Both the position numbers and the translations under genes were made by a program. 64,000 nucleotides of DNA from Nyssa sinensis (lineage: Eukaryota > Streptophyta > Magnoliopsida > Cornales > Nyssaceae), in assembly GCA_008638375.1 (NCBI GenBank), contig CM018052.1, forward strand, positions 10,791,506 through 10,855,505, given 5' to 3'. The notes under the pieces are model-generated. The model did not search any database. It saw only the letters and a list, made by a program, of their open reading frames with translations, and had not been told where the DNA came from. Positions 1 through 12,290 of the stretch are shown in pieces (within the stretch, counting starts at the first letter, position 1; each line of letters starts with the position of its first letter).

Positions 1-495
1 TTCGTTTCATGAACGACCACGGGAGGTATATAGCATATCCAGTAAAGGGGAGCCTAAAGCCTGTTATTACCTAGCCTAATGTCATGCATATAGTTTTCCT
101 TAGCCTAAACCCAATTTTTACATAAGACACTCACTCGCTATCGTGAAAATGACCTCTTCAAAAAGCTTAAAAAAAGTCCAGATAGCGCACTCTCTATGTT
201 CCAATTGGCACATAAGCGACTGCCAATCAACACACAGAGAGTTCTCTATTCTATTCTGTAACTTCGTAAATTTTTCTGAAGTTCCAAACTTTTTTTCCGA
301 AAAAACTCCATTTTTCTCACTATTGGGCCTACAAAATGGACTTTTCTTGGGCTTTTCAAACCACTAATGGATCATTAATGTTAAGACCTTTCCAATAATC
401 AGATCAAGTGACTCCAACTGGCTTGGAGACGGAATAGCCAAAGTAAACTACTTCGAGCCTGTGATCTCCTATCTAGTTTAGAGAAATAAATTACA
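1..495 (+). other. Leader region of copy A, no gene
   Basis: No coding match is seen before the gag start. Two imperfect copies of a palindromic motif related to TGTGCCAATTGGCACA lie at 196-214 and 221-235. They are followed by a T-rich stretch resembling what follows the same module at 8864 and 11794. The 74-residue reading frame at 143-367 is low-complexity and is probably not a gene. Confidence 0.5.
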
Positions 496-2150
496 GTGAA
501 CACAGCTTTTATGGCCATGAATCAAGAACAAATACTCCAGTTGTTAACTGAGATGAGGAAAGACATCTCCGATCAATGGGAAGAGTCACAAGTCACAAAG
601 ACTCACCTAAACCTTTCAAGAATTCACATAGTAAGGGTTGCCACCATCTCCACTTTTGGAAAATCTAAACAATGTGTCAGTCCCTCAAACAATCCCTCCA
701 ATATCCGGTCAGGATGTACCTCAACGGAATCCTCCAATTCATAATGTAATGGTCCATGATCCATTTGATTGGACCAAGCAATATGCATTCGCAGAGGAAG
801 CAAAACCTCGAGATGAAGCCCTCCAGAAACACTCATCTACAAATCAAACTAGGGCGATGACATGATTGACAAACACAAGTTGTGTCTTTACCCCGAGGTC
901 CGTCTCCCTCAAACTTTTAAGATGCCTAACTTAGAAAAGTTCAATGGGATTACCTGCCCAAAAATACATCTAAAGCTCTATGTAAGCGCAATGCAGCCAT
1001 TGGGAGCTAACACCAATATGCTAGCTCGAATGTTTCATCAGACTTTGACAGGAGCCGCCTTACATCGGTTTCTTAACCTAGAAGATGCCTTATCAAAGGA
1101 TTGGGAATAATTGTGCAATGCTTTCCTAAAGTAATACAAATACAACAATGATCTTGACATTACCTTGAGAAACTTGGAGACCACCAAGCAAGAACCAAGA
1201 GAAAGTCTGTCAACCTTTATCACCTGCTGGAGGAGTAAGGCAGCACAGATGATCAACCGGCCTAATGAATCAGAACAAGTGCAAATGGTGAAGAAGAACT
1301 TGCTTCCTGTTTACCAAGAGCCTCTATTTTCCCATTACTATGAAAAATTCAAAGCATTGGTAAGGGCTTGAACTCAGGTTGATGACGCTATCCCTGATAA
1401 CACTTTGAAATCAAGCCATCCTAGGCCACGGAAAGTCATTCCCAACACTAAGCCCAGCAAACCGACTTACCTGATCAGTGCCGTTAATACCTCTCAACCT
1501 TTCACTTGGTCCACTTCACCAGGTGCACTCCAACAGGGCCCAAAGAGGAAGTTTTTTGACTTACCAGTTCTTATGGGAGACATTTACAATAATCTTCATG
1601 AAAAGGGCCTAGTTTGGCCTATAGAGCTTAGATAAGTCCCAAATCCTTTGCCTAAAGGATATGATCCCAACCAACACTGTGCTTATCACCAAGGTGTCGG
1701 ACACAATACCAATCAATGCGTAGCTTTGAGACACGCCATCCAAGATCTTATTGATAGGGGAACCATTGGGGCTCCACCACCAAAACCTAATTTGACTACC
1801 AACCCGTTGCTAGCTCATAATAATCGCCTTAACATCAATATGATAAGCCTCGAAAGCGATGATCCCACTGAGTTTATCACCAAGTCCAATCATTCTATAA
1901 TAAATACTATAGTCACTCTAAACTGTTACATGATCACTTGGGATGAGCTTATGGGGAGCAATAGTTAAGCCAACTCAAGCAATGCAGTCCATATCACCTG
2001 AAGGGGCCAACCCTTCAAACCCAAGCACTTGCATGCAGATGACCATGTGACTGAATTTCTAAAAACTAAACAGTCGGTCGAGACTCCATCACAGGCCCCC
2101 ATCGAGGATAAGCTCCTCAAGTAAATTAAGAGGACTCATGCCAATGTTTT
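496..2150 (+). pseudogene. gag pseudogene of Tat copy A
   Basis: Decayed nucleocapsid/capsid gene in several frame-broken pieces. A Met-Asn-Gln-Glu start (about 517) opens a short helical N-terminus. The capsid-like core spans about 900-1370 (NLEKFNG, then a Leu/Trp-rich stretch, then ETTKQEPRESLSTFI). A Cys/His segment typical of Tat gag lies at about 1675-1770: CAYHQGVGHNTNQC followed by LRHAIQDLIDRG. Stops occur at about 1108, 1369 and 1633, with frame changes near 640 and 1968. The same Cys/His-plus-helix block is present in E2 at about 26139-26240. Non-functional. Confidence 0.8.
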
Positions 2151-2229
2151 TGTTTAGGGTTTCCTCACCCCATCGTTTCCACATCGACATGTTATTCTGA
2201 AATAGTTAAATAAGTCTTAAGTTCTCACC

Positions 2230-2785
2230 ACTACTACCCCTAAGCAGCTCACTCAGATCATTGGAGGGGTGCAGTTCAACAATGTTATTACATCTATAGA
2301 CTATGACTTGCCAAAAGGTAGAGCCAGCCACACCAAAGCGTTGCACATAATAGTGGATGCCGTGAGAAAAAGGGTACTCATGGTGCTTATTGATAATCGA
2401 TCAGCTCTCAATGTGTCATCTTAGGACTGCAAAATTCCTTAGTATGGAAATATCCAATCTAGCACCATCAACACAAGCAGTACGAGCATAAAAAAACACT
2501 CGGCCAGAAGTGGTGGGAGTCATGACACTCACCATGAATTTAGGCCTAGTTGAAACTACTGCACAGTTCCAAATGTTAGATACCCCAGCCACCTTCGACT
2601 TGCTACTAGGCCGACCTTGGTTGCATGAAATCAAAGCTGTGGCTTCCTCCCTACATCAGAGACTCAAGTTTACATGCCAGCTCAGAGTAGTCACCATTCA
2701 TGGGGACACTGATCCCTCTCAGGATCTAGCTCCTATCTTAGCAAATCCAGCACGGATTTGGCAACATGGCACTCATAAGCTTTAG
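2230..2785 (+). pseudogene. Retropepsin-type protease pseudogene of copy A
   Basis: The aspartic protease domain sits between gag and reverse transcriptase. The active-site region at about 2383-2415 reads VLIDNRSALNV. Retropepsins need Asp-Thr/Ser-Gly (Asp-Asn-Gly in many Tat elements), so Gly is replaced by Arg here. The second conserved block, DLLLGRPWLHEI, is readable at 2596-2635 in another frame and is followed by the usual SSLHQRLKF. Frameshifts around 2425-2510 disconnect the two blocks. Confidence 0.8.
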
Positions 2786-3090
2786 CCATGTCGGAAGTTT
2801 AGAGACCGAGCAAACACCCAAGGGTGACATTTACAAAGGTTCAGTCCTGTATATCATGAAGCTCATAGGATACCTGTCTGGCAAAGGTTTTGGTTTTTAC
2901 TTACAAGGTCTGCCTACACCACCCCAACAGCCTTAGAGGGACCATGCATTTGGCTTCGTCTATAAACCTACTAAATAATACTTCTGAAACAAAGCTTTGG
3001 TCCCCTGAGCTAAGAAAGTTATAAGAGAGCAGGGGCTGCCCCTAAAGTTTATTAAAAATAAACCCTATTTCAGTACCTTGAACGGTAGTT

Positions 3091-4703
3091 TTGTTCATAA
3101 AGGGTAAGAGCGCCTCTACTATGGCTTCTCATAGCCCAATTCTAACAAGAAGGAAAAGAATCAGATTCCCTGGTTGGGAAAGCTTTGGAGACTGCACTTG
3201 CGGCTATGATGAAGTCATGATAGACACTCTTCAAAACCCTTCGGTAAAGGATTGGGTGGAAGAACTTCAAGGGCTGTCTAAGCTCTTCGTTAAAATCGAG
3301 CTGGTAGAAGACATAGTAGGGATGGTCAGTGAAGGTAGTGTTCAAAGGAATCCCGAGAAGCAGATTATCCAAGCTCTAACACTGGCAGACAATTGGTACA
3401 TCATCAAGGGATCACAGGCCTCAAGGGACCAACTCAAAAAGGAGTTTGGCTATTCCGAGCAAAGTGATACAGATTTTGAAAACCTCTATTATTCTGACTC
3501 TAACGAGTCATTTAACTTAAATTTTCTTAACTTTGATGAACTTGCAGACTATTTTCTTCTTGATTTTCTTTTCAATGAAATAAGTGATTCTTTCGAGTAT
3601 TCTTTAATTGCAAATAATGAATGTGATGATGAGAATGATCCTTACCAAAATCTTTATCTAGAAGATAGGAAGTTCTTAATAGACATCACCAAACAAATCA
3701 CCAAAAAAAAGATAGGGTTTAAGCGGTTTTGGAACACCATCAACTTAGGGTTAGAAAATGAAACCAAAGCGGTAAAGATTGGTGTCACCCTAGAGAAAGT
3801 TGAAAAGGAAGTTCTGATTAAGTTGGTAAAAGAATTTCAAGATGTATTTGCATGGTCCTACAAGGATATGCCAGGCTTGGACTCAAACATTGTCTAAAAC
3901 AAAATTCCTACCTACCTTGAGGCCAACCCTGTCAAACGAAAGCTCAGAAAGTTGAGATCCAAATGGTCTTTCAAAGTTAAAGATGATGTTGAAAATCAAT
4001 TAGTCATAAGGTTTCTAACCATGGTAGAACACCCCTAATGGTTGGCTAACATAGTGCCCATGCCCAAGAAAGATAGGAAGGTCCACATGTGTGTAGATTA
4101 TAAGGACCTTAACAAAGCCTGTCCAAAGGATGACTTCCCTCTGCCTAACATAGATCTATTGGTGGACAACACAGCCCATCATGACATGATGTCATTTTTT
4201 ATAGTTTTTTGGGGTATAATCAAATGAAAATGCACCCTGTCTACATGGAAAAAACCACCTTCATAACACAGTGAGGCATCTTCTACTACACTGTCATGCC
4301 CTTCGGACTGAAAAATGGAGGGGCCATGTACTAAAAGGAAGCAACCACTATCGTATATGACTTGATCCATAAAGTGGTTAAAGTCTATGTCAATGATATC
4401 AAAGATAGAGAAAGCCACCCTACTGCCCTTAGAAAATTCTTTGAAAGAATCAGGAAGTATCAAATGAGGTTGAATCCCAAAAAATGAGCATTTGGAGTTG
4501 TGTTTGGAAAGCTTTTAGGCTTTATGGTGGTGAGCCAAAGAAGGATCGAGGTTAACCCAACAAAGGCCAAGGAAATCATTGAAATGCCTGCTCCTAAAAC
4601 CAAAAAGAAAGTAAGGGGCTTTCTTAGGAGACTACAATACATTAGTATGTTCATATCCCAATTGACTACCATTTATGAACTGGTCTTAAAACTTCTAAAA
4701 TAA
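3091..4703 (+). pseudogene. Protease-RT linker and reverse transcriptase pseudogene of copy A
   Basis: The longest open stretch of copy A is 3091-3897 (268 residues). It covers an acidic linker and the N-terminal RT segment ending FAWSYKDMPGLD, a Ty3/gypsy hallmark. RT continues in pieces: PMPKKDRKVHMCVDYKDLNK (4057-4116), PLPNIDLLVDN, the fingers/palm motif VMPFGLKN near 4295, then YVNDI at about 4387. The last replaces the catalytic Tyr-X-Asp-Asp, the first Asp having become Asn. Thumb residues follow to about 4700. Stops lie at 3895, 4036 and 4225, among others. Confidence 0.88.
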
Positions 4704-4739
4704 GATTCCCCAAATAGGTGGAACACTATATGCTAAGAA

Positions 4740-5660
4740 GCCTTTAAACAAATCAAAGTCTACCTAGTCAGTCCCCTAGTATTGGCTCTTCCCCAACAAG
4801 GCATTCCCTTGTTGTTATACCTCACAGTAGCAGATACAACTGCAAGGGCTATGTTAGCTCAGAACCAAATGCCAAAAAAGAAAGAAAGAGCCATTTACTA
4901 TGCTAGCCGGAAGCTAATCTCATACAAGCAAAATTATAGTGCTTTCGAGAAAACTTGCACATCCCTTGTTTGGGTTACTCAGAAACTCCGCTATTGCACG
5001 ATGGCCTACACCATACATTTGGTATCTGGAATGGACCCTATGAAATACCTTTTCAAAAAATAGACCTTGTCAAGTTGCACAACTCGGTGGCTCTTGCTTT
5101 TCTCTAAATCTGACATAGTCCACATATCATAAAAGTCCATCAAGGGAAAGCCCGTGGTCAATTACCTAGTTGACTATTTAGTCGAGGGTGAGGCTGTTAG
5201 AGAGATAGAATTCCTAGATGAGGACATCATGCAAACCCAAGAGGATAGATGGTGCTTGTACTTTGATGGTGCCGCTAACAAAAAATCCTATGGCATTGGC
5301 ATAATCTTGATAGCCCGAAATGGGGCACACATGCCTTTAGCCATGAAACTTCAATGCCCTTCCACAAACAAACCACAGAATATAATGCCTGCATAGTCAG
5401 CCTGTAAGTTGTAGTGGAACTCGAAGTCAAAAACCTTGATGTATATGGAGACTCAGCTCTCGTCATTGGCTAAATCCAGGGAAGGTGGAAAATCAAAAAA
5501 GAAAAGCATATGCCTTATCATTAGTACCTGGAAACAGTGATGGCTAGCTTCAAAGAAGTTCAGTTTCACTACATACCTCAAACCAAGAACAATTTTACAG
5601 ATGCCTTGGCCACCCTAACCTCTATGATAGATGCAACCGAAGAGGCAAATGTCAAACCAC
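4740..5660 (+). pseudogene. RNase H plus second (Tat-type) RNase H pseudogene of copy A
   Basis: The first RNase H is recognisable at 4782-5063 (LLLYLTVADTTARAMLAQ, then AIYYASRKLISYKQNYSAFEK). A connector follows, then a second RNase H starting at about 5250 (CLYFDGAANKKSYGIGIIL). This continues in shifted frames through TTEYNAC, LDVYGDSALVIG and NNFTDALATL at about 5590-5625. Two successive RNase H domains are the diagnostic feature of Tat elements. Stops at about 5061, 5394, 5411 and 5472 show it is inactive. Confidence 0.83.
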
Positions 5661-5859
5661 TCTTGGTTTAGGTCAAAAAAACCTAGTATATTGTTGTAAC
5701 ATAAACGAGGTCATAATCGGGCCAAAACCCCCTACCTGGTACACCGGTGTTTGGTCATTTATCAAACACTCGCAATACTCTAATGAATACACTAAAGGGG
5801 ACAAGGCTACCCTTAAATGTTGGGCCACCCAATTCATTATATGCAGAAAGTGCCTGTAT

Positions 5860-6948
5860 AAAAGGTCATTCAATGGTATTCACCTCCTGTGTTTGGACAA
5901 GTAAGAAGCTGAGCGTGTCATGACAGAAGTCCATGAAGGAGTCCTCGGACCCCATATGAATGGATACGTGCTAGCCAAGAAAATAATCTGTATGTGATAT
6001 TACAAGAACACAATGGATGAGGACTGTACTAGCTTCGTGAGAAAATTCCACAAGTGCCAAATACATGCTAACCTGTAACACCTTTCTCATAGAGAATTGT
6101 ACAACTTGACATCACCATGGCCATTCTTCATATAGGGAATTAACACTATCGACAAGATCATGCCAAAAGCTATAAATGGCCACGAATACATCTTGGTGGC
6201 TATTGATTACTTCACCAAATGGGTAGAGGCGACTTCGTATGCCATCCTCAATGTAAAAAAAGTGGCGTAATTCATTCGAACTAACATCATTTGCCGATAT
6301 AGGGTGCCTCACGAATTGGTCTCCGATAATGGCCTACACTTTGAAGGGGAGGTTACAGAAGTAGTGGAAGAATTCAGAATCACCCAACACAAGTCCTCGC
6401 CTTATAGACCACCAACCAATAGGGCAGTTGAAGTAGCTAACAAGACCCTAACAAACGTCTTGAGAAAGATGATAGACACTAGTAGAAATTGGCATAACAA
6501 GTTGCCTTTTGCCTTATAGGGATACCGGACCTCTATCAAGACACTTACTAGAGAAACCCCTTATGCCCTCACATACAGAATAGAGGCAGTTTTTCCTATT
6601 GAACTAGAAGTACCCTCACTCAGGGTGCTTCTTGAGAGTTAAGTAGCCAAAACAGATTGGTTGCAAAACAGCTACGATGAGTTAGCATTATTAGATGAAA
6701 GACGGCTCAAAGCCCTTTACCAAACACAAGGTTATCACCGTGGAATAGCCCGAGCTTTCAACATGAAAGTTTAAAAAAGTGGATTGAAAGTAAAAGATCT
6801 AGTGCTAAAAGAGATCCGGCCCACTTGGAGTGGCCCATTCATCAACAAGTCCATTGCAACTAGAGGCTTAACTTGGCTCACAGACAAGGATGGAAATGAG
6901 TTCTCCTCACCCACTAACCTAGACCAACTAAAAGCATACTATGTTTAG
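5860..6948 (+). pseudogene. Integrase pseudogene of copy A
   Basis: The retroviral-type integrase core is readable: VAIDYFTKWVEA at about 6200, ELVSDNGLHFEGE at 6313-6350 and RAVEVANKTLTNVL at about 6418-6460. These supply the Asp-Asp-Glu triad. A C-terminal segment through DLVLKEIRPTWSGPF ends near LKAYYV at 6948. At least four stops interrupt it, and the zinc-finger part before 6060 is badly eroded. Confidence 0.85.
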
Positions 6949-7430
6949 GGGCTAGGCTTACTATAGTAGAACTACGATGACCTGACCCCCCCATCAAAAA
7001 ATGTTACCAACAACATGGGGGTAGGTACGTAGCTCACAAAGTCACTATGAGTGTAGTCTAAAAAATAGCAATAAAACTTCATTTTTCTAAACTAAATTAG
7101 ATGTTCAATACTTTATTTCATAATTAGTTGAAACCCAATCTGATTTGGTGATAAGATGTCTAGACAAGACAAACTACCTCAATAAAAGAAAAAAAAAAAG
7201 ATCATCATCATATAAGGGATCACTCACATCATTGCAAAGGGATAATCTTTTCTTCTCTAACAACTTTCCTTCAAACTCAAACTTTTTGCTTGTACTTTTC
7301 TCCAAAAAGCACAAAAGGCCTTTCTTCTCATCAATTTGCAAGTCAAAGTGCCCAAAGTTCAGTCTTCCTTTCCGACACAATATTTCTCAAGGGACCCTAG
7401 GGCGCCCCCTCTTCCTCTTTAAGCCTTGAA
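6949..7430. other. Spacer between pol and the antisense genes of copy A
   Basis: Non-coding AT-rich spacer. An A-rich tract at about 7185-7200 has a counterpart at about 15480 in copy B, just past the point where copy B's gag-pol is missing. A short C run occurs at 6985. No gene is supported here. Confidence 0.5.
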
Positions 7431-8684
7431 GTTCTTGGGCATCTCCTTTCTCAAGTTCAAACTCTACCAAATCTTCATCGTGGTTCTTTATTAAAATGAT
7501 GATTTCCTCAAACTTTTCACCCAAATCTAGCTCCAAGGCAAATCCTGTCTCTCCTTGAAGGACACTCGCTCAGAGATTCTCCTCATCAACCACTTCCTTG
7601 TAAAACCACCTCAAATGATCTTCAGTCATATGTGTCTTCCCCCAGAAATTTGTATCACTGAACTAGGAAAGGTGAATCACTTTCCAAAGGCTGGTCAACC
7701 TACTTACAATTGAAGGGGTCAATTCCTCCATGGGATAATATGGACCCCAGGTTCGTGGCCTAATTTACTTAAATCTAAACTGACGAAGAAAGCGGATGGG
7801 GAAATAAAAAGATATTGCTCTAAGGCCAGCTATGCGTACACATGAATAACCTGTAGAGCGCAAAATGGGGTCTCTACAACACCAATGCAAAGTGGTCCAA
7901 TCAAAATCACCAGCACTCAAGGTTACTAAGAAGCCACACCATGTTTGCTTATCAGATTGAGTCACCAAAAGCTTTCGCGAGAGATAATGTCTGGGTCAAT
8001 ATGGGCAAAGCTGCGGACTTTCTAAAAACATAAATTTATCTTTCAGCCACATCATAAAAAATAAGGGGCTACCGCCAGATTCATGGTCCAAGCCATTATG
8101 TACCATGTCCAAGCTATTCAAAGTCTCGACTAAGACAAGAGGCATGATGTACCTTTCTTTGCCAAGGTTATCAATAACTCTAATCAAGCGAGCATCAACC
8201 ACAGTTGGATTAATCAAGAGTAAGAAACAAGAAATCACGCATATGGCCAAGGCAGCCAACCTAGGGCGACTCCGCTCTTGGCTTTTAAAGTGGTCCATAA
8301 TGGGTAAAAAAGAAAAACTCTCACCTTGCACTAACAACCTTGTCTTTATGACATTCAATGATAGCAAGTTTAACAGAATGATAGAATAACTCCTTTGAAC
8401 CTTAGGGAAGATCATCATGCCTTGGATAGTCACATCAAGGATGGCACAAAATTTCTCAAAAGTTGGGCAAATCTCTTCCATGTTGAAATGGAAGACAAGA
8501 TCATGGGGTCCCAAAATCTCGTATAAGTTGTCAAAAATCTTTGCTCCAACATGATATTAGTCATGAAAAGAAAAGACTCCAATTTGAATGACCCCAAATT
8601 GATTTTATCTCACAGCGTAAGTGAGACCATCCATGAGTAAAGCTCACCATCAAAAGCATCCATACTAGTAGTTATTGCAGCCAT
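7430..8684 (-). pseudogene. Antisense gene aORF-1 of copy A, DUF7745-like
   Basis: Minus-strand gene opposite to gag-pol. The start codon chosen (8684, MAAITT) matches the aligned start of copy B at 20898. The segment reading FNMEEICPTFEKFCAIL (about 8455-8505), the continuous block at 7996-8514, and a further block at 7765-7968 (FDWTTLHWCCRDPILRSTGY, then ISFYFPIRFLRQF) resemble the plant DUF7745 family, found mainly in transposon-derived proteins and akin to the plant mobile domain. The biochemical role is unknown. A stop near 8613 and frame changes near 8515 and 7990 make this copy broken. The family call is from memory of its pattern and needs a profile search. Confidence 0.65.
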
Positions 8685-8863
8685 GAGGAGGACAATGCTT
8701 CAAGTGGGTGTGCAAATCAAAGAAAAATGAGAAAGATACATGATGGGAGATCTATAGCTCCTTCTATAATCACAAAAACCCACAATTCTGACTCCAAGTT
8801 GGATTAGGAAGTAAAACATTTAGAAAAAAAGCGTTGTTACCAAAACTAGAGGAAGCCTACAGA

Positions 8864-8942
8864 CGGTACCGATCGACACACACAACTGTTGATCAGCACT
8901 GGGGCATAGGAAATACCCCCCTTAGTGTGCCAATTGACACAT
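8864..8942. promoter_or_regulatory. Palindromic triple module upstream of aORF-1 (copy A)
   Basis: Three near-palindromes related to GTGTGCCGATCGGCACAC lie at 8865-8882, 8886-8899 and 8925-8942, with centres 20 and 41 bp apart. The module at 11794-11871 has the same 20/41 spacing. It sits 180-260 bp upstream of the minus-strand start at 8684, in the spacer after aORF-2. A promoter or other cis-regulatory role is inferred from position only. Confidence 0.45.
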
Positions 8943-9169
8943 AGAGGCTCTCTGGGAAATTTTGCCTAATTTTGCATTTTTGTGGTTTTTTGGGCACACC
9001 AAGTGTCAAAATCACTCATTTTTTATCTAAAAAGTAGTGTTTCATTAGGGAAAGGTTACATACGTGTTCCAAAACATTTTTACCAAAGTAAAAAAGAAAC
9101 AAATACAAACATTGTTCAAACATTCAAAAAGATGTGACATAAAATCTTATGGCACTTGCGCCGTGTACC

Positions 9170-11672
9170 CTCCTATTGCCTCGATTGTCTCGGAGGCACC
9201 ACTTCCTCCTCTGTGTCCTCGTCATCATCAATAGGTCCAAAGCTCCTCCAAGGCCTAGGGGGTAGAACCCGAGAGCTCCCAGACTGGTAAGTGTTTCTTT
9301 TCCTCGAACTCTCACATCCTCTTCTTGTCAAGACCCTGCCGCCAGGCCTAGTTGAAGGCTGAGCCATATGCTCAGGCCAAGACACCCTAATTTCTTGTAA
9401 GAGCATCAAAATACAAGTTATGAAGCAATATAAATGGGGCGCGATCATTAAAGGATTTGCCTTACAATGTCCACATTAGTTCGATAAGCGACCCTTCACC
9501 ACGACTCTTTTGTAGCTTGCGTCACCTTGGGCTTCAAAGTCGTAATGTAGTCACAAGCCTCTTGAAAGATCAATCGGGCTACCTAAAAGCCACCAAATGG
9601 GTTAGCAAAAGCTTCAGCAGAAAATCTAAAATAATCAAATGGTTAGATCTTACCCTAGTCAAATGGTCGGGTGAAGGAAGTCCCTTAATAATGCCCATAG
9701 GCCTTGTGAACTCCTCAAGGCGAAGTGTTCCATCCTCAGTCATAACCGGCATGTTAAATGCTGGAAATGCCACAATAATTCCCATTTTAGTGGCCATGGT
9801 CTCGATCTCCTAGAAAGACTGGTGACTGACACTAGGCCGACCAACTCTTACAAGAAGAGGGGGTCCTCTAGTCAAGGGAGGTGCGAGTCCCCCTAGATAA
9901 GCCCCAAACACTGTGAAGCGATTGGAAAACTACTCCATCGGTATACTTTCTAAAAGCTCAAAAAATTGAGTGTCCTCGGGAAGACTTTCAATCTGTCTCA
10001 TGTATTCTGGAGGAGCCGTTGGATGGAAAACGTTAGCCACATTGTCTACTTGGCAGACCACCTACTCACCCAAATAGAAAACCCGCTTGAATGGGCCCTC
10101 CAAAATCAAGCATCTATAGAATATCTCGACACTTTGCCCTACCGATGCAGAGACCTCACCCCATGGGTTCCACTGCATTTTTTTAAAAGTACACAATATA
10201 AGTCCTCGTCATAGGCTAACAACACAAAAATGGACAAGTCATGATAGTGGTTTAACCATATCGGCCTGGATCTGGTCCAAAGCAAGTCAGAACTTGTGGA
10301 TCGCATTGGCACCCCGTTGGGCCCGCCCGTTGTCCCTCTTTCACCGCTATATGCGGGGAAACATATCCTCATCCAGTGTAGCTAAGGGGTACAAGAGTTG
10401 TCCCAAAATCTTATAAGCCTAAATCTGTGCAAGAAAACTAAACCAAGGTCAAGTAGGGTCTACCAAGGAAAAAATGATAAAATAAAATTCAAAAAGGGGA
10501 AAGCATACCTCCCATACCACGTTGAAACCCCTATATCCTTTCACCACCCAACAGGATAGTTAGTACATCCATCAGTAAAGTATCGCCAGTACCGATCCTC
10601 CCAAATTGAACTAGCCAAAGTTGGGCACATCATCCAAAGCCATGAGGCACCAAAGGCGAACCATGTCCCTACCATTGGCAAAGAGGGTATGCCCAAAATT
10701 AAAGAGCATGAAAGCTCTAGTCAGCTGGTCTTGAGCCACTAGGCTACAACACTCATTATGTCAAAAGGCCTCCCAAATGTGCTTCACCTAGGCCACGCCA
10801 CCCGAGGCAAACTAGGGGACCCATTCCAATAGTCTCTGAATCTTCGTCAGCCGGTTGCGAATGCCACTATCCCATAGAACTCACTCGCCACCCGCTAGAA
10901 TGTCGATAATCATGGAAAAATCTAAAGGAGTGAGCGTAACCTCCCCGGAACATAGGTGGAACGTAATCGTAGTGTCCCACCACCACTCAGCCAAGGCATA
11001 AAGAACCTATCGGTCTCTATCTGCACGGAAAAGACGGTCAATAAAAGGTGCAAAACTCGTTTGGGTGATGTGGCCCTTGCATTGCGGTGGCAAGTTGGCT
11101 CACCATTCACACAAAAATATCTAGCTCCTTCTACAAAGGAAATGATAGGGACAATATTAAAAGCTGATAACTATGCCAAATTTAAAGAAAAAATGCAAGA
11201 AAACACCAAGAATGACAAAGAGATGCCAGCGAGGCAATTTGTCAAGCGCGTGTACACTTTCCAAAGAGGCATATGGGTTAAGTGTCTACGTATGGCCACC
11301 CTTCATTGTTACATGCAATTCACATACACAACATTTCATCCAACCAAGGGGGTGGAATCAAAGCAAAAACTCACAAAAATAATCAGAAGAAAACACGAGA
11401 AATTCATACCTCTCCGTTGTGGTACCGGTGAGACAAGTGTCGAGCCGGTTATTGAACCAAGCCTGTATCATTTCGATCACTTCAAGGGGCTTCATAACAT
11501 TGAATGGCCCAAAGAACCAGCCCAAGTTCCACAAAATCATGATCCAAATCGAACATGGCATTCGAATTATCAAAACATTCGCTTGCCATTTCCTTGAAAA
11601 ACCCCAAATCTCATTGCAATAATAATGTTGTTTGAACTTCCCGGGGCTTAATCTAAGCTCCAAATTCTTCAA
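9170..11672 (-). pseudogene. Antisense gene aORF-2 of copy A, plant-mobile-domain-like, with introns
   Basis: Multi-exon minus-strand gene. Exon 1 begins at about 11672 (MKNLELRLSPG) and ends at a GT donor near 11409. A central exon (about 11100-10509) reads LYALAEWWWDTTITFHLCSG followed by EVTLTPLDFSMI, matching the plant mobile domain (MAIN/PP7-long-form-like, PF10536 type) pattern of Trp-Asp-x-x-x-x-Thr-Phe-His then Gly-Glu-x-Thr. A canonical GT-AG intron runs 10508-10425 (84 bp, ending CTTGCACAG). The C-terminus ends in an acidic/basic tail (DDDEDTEEEVV, stop at 9170). Several in-frame stops mark it as decayed. Related domains occur in plant silencing/development proteins and in transposons; its function here is unknown. 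Confidence 0.66.
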
Positions 11673-11793
11673 TACAAGTCCTTACACAATTTGGCACAAG
11701 TTAGGTAAGGGTATGTTGAGAGCAAGTCAAGAGAAATGTGAGAAAAAAATAAAACAAATGTTGCATTTAATAATCTTTTAGCGTCAAGGCCCT

Positions 11794-11871
11794 AGTGCCG
11801 ATCGGCCCTCACAGGGGTTAATCGGCACACAAAGGGTAGAAACCCCCCCTTCTGTGTACCGATCAGCACAG
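11794..11871. promoter_or_regulatory. Palindromic triple module upstream of aORF-2 (copy A)
   Basis: Imperfect copies lie at 11794-11809 (AGTGCCGATCGGCCCT), 11817-11830 and 11853-11871 (TGTGTACCGATCAGCACAG). The module is about 120-200 bp upstream of the aORF-2 start. It has the same internal spacing as the 8864 module and a related pyrimidine stretch (AACCCCCCCTT) between the second and third copies. Confidence 0.45.
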
Positions 11872-12290
11872 AGTGGCTAGGTGGGCTGATTTCGGTCCAT
11901 TTTATAATTTTGTCCCATTTTGGTATTGTTTGGCAAATTTTTGCATATTTGAGGCCCATTTTTGGTATGTTCAATCTATGAATGCTAAAACCTCTTCAAA
12001 AATTCATCATGAGTCCATTTTGATCATAAAATCAAAGTGGTTACACGTCAGTTTTATACAAAGGCTTGGCCCGTTTGGTCAAAACTAGTCGATTTATCTC
12101 GTTTTGCTTACACCAATCACACGGATACTCCAAGAAACCGTATTCCCCCATTCGAGGCCAATGAATGGAACATGAAACCACTATTCCCTATAGAGTCATA
12201 CGAAACTTGGTCCTTTTAACGAGCCCTATCCCAGTCATCTCACCAACAAGATACACTCGAAAGTCAAAATCATTAGTGAATCTTAAAATC

